Made by a program: the position numbers and the translations under genes. The notes beneath the pieces are model-generated. The model was not told where the DNA came from, ran no database searches, and saw only the letters and a list, made by a program, of their open reading frames with translations. From positions 43,044-107,043 of the forward strand of contig JAURLP010000024.1 in assembly GCA_030831165.1 (NCBI GenBank): DNA of 64,000 nt, given 5' to 3'. The DNA comes from Gammaproteobacteria bacterium. GTDB taxonomy: Bacteria > Pseudomonadota > Gammaproteobacteria > Pseudomonadales > Pseudohongiellaceae. This document shows positions 59,564 to 64,000 of this stretch, piece by piece (positions within the stretch are counted from its first letter, which is position 1; the number at the start of each line of letters is the position of its first letter).

Positions 59564-61399
59564 ATGGAAGTTATTGAAGTTTCGTTAAATGCTCACGCTA
59601 TAGCCGTCATGGTTCTGACGGTTATTGCCTTGGCAATGTTTACCAATAATAAGCTACCCATGGAAACCTCCAGTTTGTTCATACTGGTTATTCTCACGGT
59701 TGGTTTTTATTTCTTTCCTTATTCCCATGATGGCATTGAATTAGACCCTCTCGAATTTTATTCGGGCTTTGGGCATGAAGCTTTGGTCGCCGTTACCGCG
59801 TTAATGGTTATTGGACACAGTCTATCGAGAACTGGTGCATTGGAGCCTGTCGGTAGAATGCTGGCCAAGCTCTGGACTATAGCGCCAGCACTTTCATTTT
59901 TAATGACGCTTTTAGTTGGGGCTTTTCTCAGTGCTTTTGTCAATAACGTGCCGATTGTAATTTTACTTCTGCCAATATTAATGAGTGTCTCTTTACGCAC
60001 TAAAACATCACCATCGGGTATTTTGATGCCCATGGGTTTTGCAACATTAATTGGCGGTATGGGAACAACAATTGGTACTTCTACCAACCTGCTGGTAGTT
60101 TCAGTTGCCGTTAGTATGGGAATGCGAGAATTCTCGATGTTTGAATTTTTTATGCCTGTGGCTGCAAGCAGCGGGATAGCAATTTTATACTTATGGCTTA
60201 TTGCTCCTCGGCTTTTACCAAAACGTCCTGCAGATTTGTTGGACGCAGCTCCTCGTATATTTTCTGCTGCGCTTTATGTCTCGGAAGAAAGCAAGGCCAA
60301 TGGTCTTACTATCGAAGAAGTTATCAAAATAACTGATGATCAAATCAAGGTGAATTATATTCGTCGGGCTGGAGATGATCTTTTATCACAACCACAAACC
60401 AGCACTGTACTTCGTACAGGCGATCAACTGCTGGTGAAGGATACTGCTGAAAATTTAAAAGGTTTTGAAAAACAGTTGGGCGCGGTCCTATATGGCGGCA
60501 GTGAGCCAGTGGATGAAGACCATCCATTGATGGCTGAAAATCAGCAGATGGTGGAAGTGATCGTCACGCAAGGATCTCCCTTGGAGAGAACTTCTCTAGC
60601 TCGCAGCCGTTTTGGTGATCGTTATCAATTGATTACCCTGGCTATTCACCGTGGTGGTCTCCATGGTCGAAATATGGTTTCAGATATCAGTAATACAAAT
60701 TTACAGGTAGGCGATGTTTTATTAATTCAAGGTGATAGCACAAAGATTGCTGAAATGAAAAAACAGGGAGATGTCGTGGTCTTAGATTCTGCGACGGATA
60801 TTCCGCACAGTGAAAAAGCCCCCTATGCCCTAGTGATTATGCTGGCGGTAGTAAGTGTCGCTGCTTTTGGAATTTTGCCAATTGCCGTTTCCTCGGTGGC
60901 AGGTGTATTACTTTTGGCATTATCAAAATGTTTAGCCTGGAGAGAAATTGCGCAGGCTATAAATGCACAAATCATATTAATCGTAGCAGCCAGTTTGGCT
61001 CTGGGCGCCGCTTTGCTAGAAACTGGGGCAGCTGATGTATTGGCTGCTGTGTTTGTCAATGTTACGAGGGAAAGTTCGGTAACACTGCAATTAAGCGGTT
61101 TAATGCTGTTGATGGCTATTCTTACCAATATTGTTTCTAACAATGCAGCTGCCGTCATTGGCACACCAATCGCGATAGGAATTGCCAAGCAACTTGGTTT
61201 GCCATTGGAGCCTTTTGTATTGGCCGTTTTATTTGGCGCTAACATGAGTTTTGCCACTCCCATGGCCTATAAAACTAATTTACTGGTAATGACGGTTGGT
61301 GGTTACACCTTTAAAGATTTTCTTAAAGTTGGGATTCCACTCACCTTGATTATGTGGGGCAGCTTAAGCTGGTTGATTCCGGTTTTTTATGATGTCTAA
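59564..61399 (+). CDS. SLC13/DASS-family anion transporter with two RCK-C domains
   Basis: A 611-residue membrane protein. N-terminal helices include the family asparagine-rich hairpin region NNVPIVILLLPILMS and TTIGTSTNLLVVS; a cytosolic insertion (about 210-400) contains two TrkA-C/RCK-C-like domains (DQLLVKDTAENLKGFEKQL and RNMVSDISNTNLQVGDVLLI); and a second helix bundle carries NNAAAVIGTPIA. Such proteins carry dicarboxylates, sulfate or phosphate with sodium. The substrate is not readable here. It stands alone. Confidence 0.88.
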   Translation: MEVIEVSLNAHAIAVMVLTVIALAMFTNNKLPMETSSLFILVILTVGFYFFPYSHDGIELDPLEFYSGFGHEALVAVTALMVIGHSLSRTGALEPVGRMLAKLWTIAPALSFLMTLLVGAFLSAFVNNVPIVILLLPILMSVSLRTKTSPSGILMPMGFATLIGGMGTTIGTSTNLLVVSVAVSMGMREFSMFEFFMPVAASSGIAILYLWLIAPRLLPKRPADLLDAAPRIFSAALYVSEESKANGLTIEEVIKITDDQIKVNYIRRAGDDLLSQPQTSTVLRTGDQLLVKDTAENLKGFEKQLGAVLYGGSEPVDEDHPLMAENQQMVEVIVTQGSPLERTSLARSRFGDRYQLITLAIHRGGLHGRNMVSDISNTNLQVGDVLLIQGDSTKIAEMKKQGDVVVLDSATDIPHSEKAPYALVIMLAVVSVAAFGILPIAVSSVAGVLLLALSKCLAWREIAQAINAQIILIVAASLALGAALLETGAADVLAAVFVNVTRESSVTLQLSGLMLLMAILTNIVSNNAAAVIGTPIAIGIAKQLGLPLEPFVLAVLFGANMSFATPMAYKTNLLVMTVGGYTFKDFLKVGIPLTLIMWGSLSWLIPVFYDV

Positions 61400-61537
61400 T
61401 ATTAATGTTGCGTAAGCCATCTAATTAGCTTGAATTTGTAATAATTGCGGGTCAGGTATGAATTTCAGATCGCCATCACTTCAAAAAGTGTCTGAAGCTG
61501 AATTCTTTATGACAGAAAAGATTACTTTGTATTTAAT

Positions 61538-61987
61538 TTAAGAACCTTTATCAAAGATAACTCGCCATTGACCATCCTCATCTTTTATCCAGATAGAGTT
61601 AAAGCGACCTAGAGCCTCGCCTGATGGCCCTGAAACGGGGCCTGAACTAATGGCTAAACTGCCAGATTCAAGAACTTCGATAAGATCAGGCTTCCAGGAA
61701 AAGGGAGCGATCTCATTTTCAAAAAAAGGCGCCCAAGCTTGTGCTACCCTATTAACTCCGCGTAGAGGAACATTGCCATCAAAGAATATTGCTTCAGGAG
61801 ATATAAAACTCAAAAAAGCCTCAAGTTCACGATCTTCCATAGATTTAGCGAAAGCAATTTCACGCGCTCGCACCTGAGACTCTAAAAAGTCAACATCTGT
61901 TTCTGCAGCGATGATAATGTGACTGAAAAAACATGAAAAAAATAAAGGGAGGCTGATTGAAAAATATTTTTTTATAGAGCTATTCAC
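61538..61987 (-). CDS. Secreted DUF4440/NTF2-like protein
   Basis: A 149-residue protein with a signal peptide (about 1-28, ending IAA) and an NTF2/DUF4440 fold pattern: FAKSMEDRELEAFLSFISPEAIFF, LRGVNRVAQAWAPFF and WIKDEDGQWRVIFDKGS. Function unknown. It is the second secreted NTF2-like gene in this end of the window, with no obvious operon link. Confidence 0.78.
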   Translation of the reverse strand: MNSSIKKYFSISLPLFFSCFFSHIIIAAETDVDFLESQVRAREIAFAKSMEDRELEAFLSFISPEAIFFDGNVPLRGVNRVAQAWAPFFENEIAPFSWKPDLIEVLESGSLAISSGPVSGPSGEALGRFNSIWIKDEDGQWRVIFDKGS

Positions 61988-62014
61988 AGCAGTTCCTCAA
62001 ATTTCAATCATGAG

Positions 62015-62866
62015 TTAATCATTATGTCTTTTACTTTGAGATCTTCCAATATTAATTAGATTCCCAATCACCATCAGCAAACCGCCGAGCAGAAGTGAAA
62101 TTTCAAATTCTTCTGCATATAAAAACACACCTACCAAAGCAATCAAGGGTAATCGCAGAAAGTCTACAGTTACGACCATAGATACTTCTGCGTATTGCAT
62201 GGCTTTAGATAAGCAATAGTGTGCAGACAACGCCGTAAAGCCAATAATAACCAACCAGAACCACTGCTCAGGAGTTGGCCAAACCCAGGTAGATATAGCC
62301 AGAACAAAGCCAATCGGCAATTGAATAAGACTCATATAAAATAGTATTAAAACGGGTGATTCAGAAGAACTTAGTGATTTTGTACATACCAGTGTTACCG
62401 CAAAGCATACAGCAGCACCTAGCACGATGAAGGAAGCTGCATCAACGACTTCAATGCCCGGTTTGGTGATCACCAGCACGCCTAATAAGCCAAATATTAC
62501 AGCTAGCAGTTTTCGTGAAGAAATTTTTTCACCTAAAAATATTCCTGCAATGAGCAATGTCCATATTGGGGCAGTAAATTCAAGAGCAAACACCTCTGCA
62601 AGAGGTAGTAGGCCGATACCAACAAACCAACCGTACTGGCCCGCAAAATGAAATATATTTCTGAAAAAGTGGAGCTTTAGTTTATCGGTGTGAATACTAA
62701 ATTTTTGTTTTGAAAAATAAAGCACAAGAGAAATATATAGCACCCCGATAACGCTTCTGGAAAAAAGACTTTGAAAAATTGATATTTCACCACTCAACTC
62801 TCTGGCTCCTACGGCCAGTAAGCTAAAAGATGTTAAGGAGCCTGCAAGCCAGGCTAGGGCAAGCAT
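62015..62866 (-). CDS. EamA/DMT-family transporter
   Basis: A 283-residue membrane protein with about ten helices in two EamA repeats (for example EFTAPIWTLLIAGIFLGEK and AEVSMVVTVDFLRLPLIALV). Substrate unknown. It lies 15 bases after the DUF805 gene on the same strand, so the two may be cotranscribed. It is the second DMT transporter in the window and not close in sequence to the first. Confidence 0.88.
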   Translation of the reverse strand: MLALAWLAGSLTSFSLLAVGARELSGEISIFQSLFSRSVIGVLYISLVLYFSKQKFSIHTDKLKLHFFRNIFHFAGQYGWFVGIGLLPLAEVFALEFTAPIWTLLIAGIFLGEKISSRKLLAVIFGLLGVLVITKPGIEVVDAASFIVLGAAVCFAVTLVCTKSLSSSESPVLILFYMSLIQLPIGFVLAISTWVWPTPEQWFWLVIIGFTALSAHYCLSKAMQYAEVSMVVTVDFLRLPLIALVGVFLYAEEFEISLLLGGLLMVIGNLINIGRSQSKRHND

Positions 62867-62881
62867 AGATATAATCGTTCG

Positions 62882-63235
62882 CTAGATAGTTTTAAGTTTT
62901 GGATTAAATCCATACTGGTTTTCATCCGGATGACCGTCCTGAGCCATAAAGACAATTAGAACTATTGCACCAAGAATGGGAATTAAACTGATAAGTAGCC
63001 ACCACCCACTACGATTAGTGTCATGCAGCCTGCGAACTGAAACAGCCAGGCCGGGAAGCAAAACAGCCAGGCTATAAATACCACTTAGGATTGATTGTAT
63101 GTCCACGAGGGTTTCAATAACTGTAAGCACTAAAGAAACAATGATATTGAAAAGAAGAAACATCCAATATTCTTTTCTTTGTGCTCTACCATGAAAGACA
63201 GCATATTTTTTTAATACTTCAAGATACCAATTCAT
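62882..63235 (-). CDS. DUF805 family membrane protein (YhaH-like)
   Basis: A 117-residue membrane protein with about four helices and the family signatures YAVFHGRAQRKEYWMFLLFN and VRRLHDTNRSGWW. Function unknown. First of a possible two-gene unit with the DMT transporter. Confidence 0.9.
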   Translation of the reverse strand: MNWYLEVLKKYAVFHGRAQRKEYWMFLLFNIIVSLVLTVIETLVDIQSILSGIYSLAVLLPGLAVSVRRLHDTNRSGWWLLISLIPILGAIVLIVFMAQDGHPDENQYGFNPKLKTI

Positions 63236-63338
63236 AAGTTCGACTTTTTACTGTCTTGTTGGCAGGAATAGCCTCGTGATCGTTCCATGTTTATTTTCGA
63301 TCTGTTGAGAGGCAAATAAAATGCGCTGAGCAGGGCCT

Positions 63339-63755
63339 CTATTTAACATTACAAACAACTCTTATTCTTTCTGCAGGCACTCGTAATTGCTCAATTAAAT
63401 ACATTCTAAATGATTCTTCATAAGGCTGCTCGTCCAAAGCCTTCTGCATACACAAAATCCAGGCTTCCATTTCCTCCTTACCTATAGGCAAGTGTTTATG
63501 GGCAGAAGGGATCGTGATGCTGCCATAATGTTTTGAATATAATTTTGGCCCACCTAGCCAGCCAGATAAAAAATATGTCAGCTTTCTTCTTGCTTCACCA
63601 AGATCGCAGGGATGGAGGCTTCGAATGACCCTGGCTTCAGGCTAGCTTTCCATGAAATCATAAAATGAATTTACAAGTTCAGTCAGGCCAGCCAGCTCGC
63701 CTGCAGCTTTATAGGAAGCATCTTCAACGCCATACATTGATTTTTCAGATATCAT
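63339..63755 (-). pseudogene. Group II truncated haemoglobin with an internal TAG
   Basis: From an ATG at 63755 (AGGAAG a few bases upstream) the frame reads MISEKSMYGVEDASYKAAG, then FYDFMES, hits TAG at 63642-63644 (codon 38), and continues in the same frame as PEARVIRSLHPCDLGEARRK, FLSGWLGGPKLY, HKHLPIGKEEMEAWILCMQK and LIEQLRVPAERIR to a TAG at 63339. The whole 138-codon group II (TrHbO/YjbI-like) globin is present: tyrosine B10 in FYDFM, proximal histidine in AHKHLPIG, tryptophan G8 in EAWILC. Only the one codon is broken, where relatives usually have a Leu-Pro pair (ES-L-PEA), so TTG to TAG is the simplest origin. Confidence 0.85.
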
Positions 63756-63833
63756 TAAACTTCCTGGAATTCAAATAAAAAAATGACCTTTTACTGCCAT
63801 GAGTTAATGAATTGTAATACAACAGCATAAATA

Positions 63834-64000
63834 TCAGTATTCAGTTATTTCCAGTTCACCCATTGCCAAAATAACCCGTAAAAAATTGAAACCACTCAGT
63901 ATAATTTCACCTTTATAACGATCTTCACCATTTGATGAAAATTCAAATTCATATACACGGCAGAGCTTGCGATGTTTGAAATTGGCTTTTTCCAAACGTA
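63834..64000 (-). CDS. C-terminal end of an unknown protein (partial)
   Basis: The frame is open from the right edge to a TGA at 63834, encoding about 55 residues, including HRKLCRVYEFEFSSNGEDRY, then GEIILSGFNFLRVILAMGEL. No family recognised. It lies 78 bases upstream of the truncated-haemoglobin gene on the same strand. Confidence 0.5.
   Translation of the reverse strand, partial: RLEKANFKHRKLCRVYEFEFSSNGEDRYKGEIILSGFNFLRVILAMGELEITEY

Overview
The window reads as chromosome of a heterotrophic gammaproteobacterium with moderate to low GC. The housekeeping content points to the Pseudomonadales/Cellvibrionales side: a class Ia nrdA with two N-terminal ATP cones as in Pseudomonas, argD-argF followed by an ABC ATPase, grxD, bfr-bfd, rnt-pyrC, argG, gloA, an rsx(rnf)-nth operon and metG. 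From memory, these same markers lie close together in Pseudomonas genomes. Placement below order level is inference. I saw no insertion sequence, prophage, integron, CRISPR array, rRNA or tRNA gene.

Layout. 1-5000 (mostly minus): 5' part of nrdA with a long upstream region carrying NrdR-box-like sites and a consensus DnaA box, then argD-argF-ABC ATPase. 5000-10700 (plus): a small DUF2892 membrane protein, an orphan hydantoinase-B protein, monothiol glutaredoxin, a coupled transporter/thiamine-binding-like/PnuC operon, and a secreted alpha/beta hydrolase. 10700-15000 (minus): bacterioferritin, Bfd under a Fur-like box, and pyrC-rnt-acyl ligase. 15000-19600: argG, a decayed DcaP-like porin, and a SoxC-like molybdoenzyme with a monoheme cytochrome. 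19600-29900 (mostly minus): an NHL-repeat remnant, then gloA-rsxA-rsxB/C-rsxD-rsxG-rsxE-nth, a phosphopantetheinyl transferase on plus, and metG-methyltransferase-sixA-two zinc-ribbon proteins. 29900-35100: fhs, an unrecognised secreted CXXCH protein, folD and trpD. 35200-40200: macA-macB-tolC efflux. 40300-47800: mrdA-rodA-rlpA-dacA-ybeD-lipB-lipA, for cell shape, wall and lipoate. 47800-54800: a DUF5916 protein convergent with leuS-lptE-yceI-holA. 54900-64000: btuR, a broken mshL pilus secretin, a SPOR-domain protein, secreted proteins of unknown role, an SLC13 transporter, a DMT transporter, DUF805, a truncated haemoglobin gene with an internal TAG, and the end of an unknown gene.

The most unusual signal is in the Rnf/Rsx operon. 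There is no rsxC. A single 334-codon gene instead joins a whole RsxB to the two-cluster ferredoxin domain and charged tail of RsxC. The part of RsxC that binds FMN and NADH is missing, while RsxA, RsxD, RsxG and RsxE look intact and keep their flavin-attachment motifs. This could be an Rnf-type complex with a different electron donor, or a recent in-frame deletion.

A second theme is gene decay: mshL (amber codon in the signal peptide plus loss of the secretin domain), a group II truncated haemoglobin with one internal TAG, a porin without a start or signal peptide, and an NHL-propeller C-terminus stranded beside nth.
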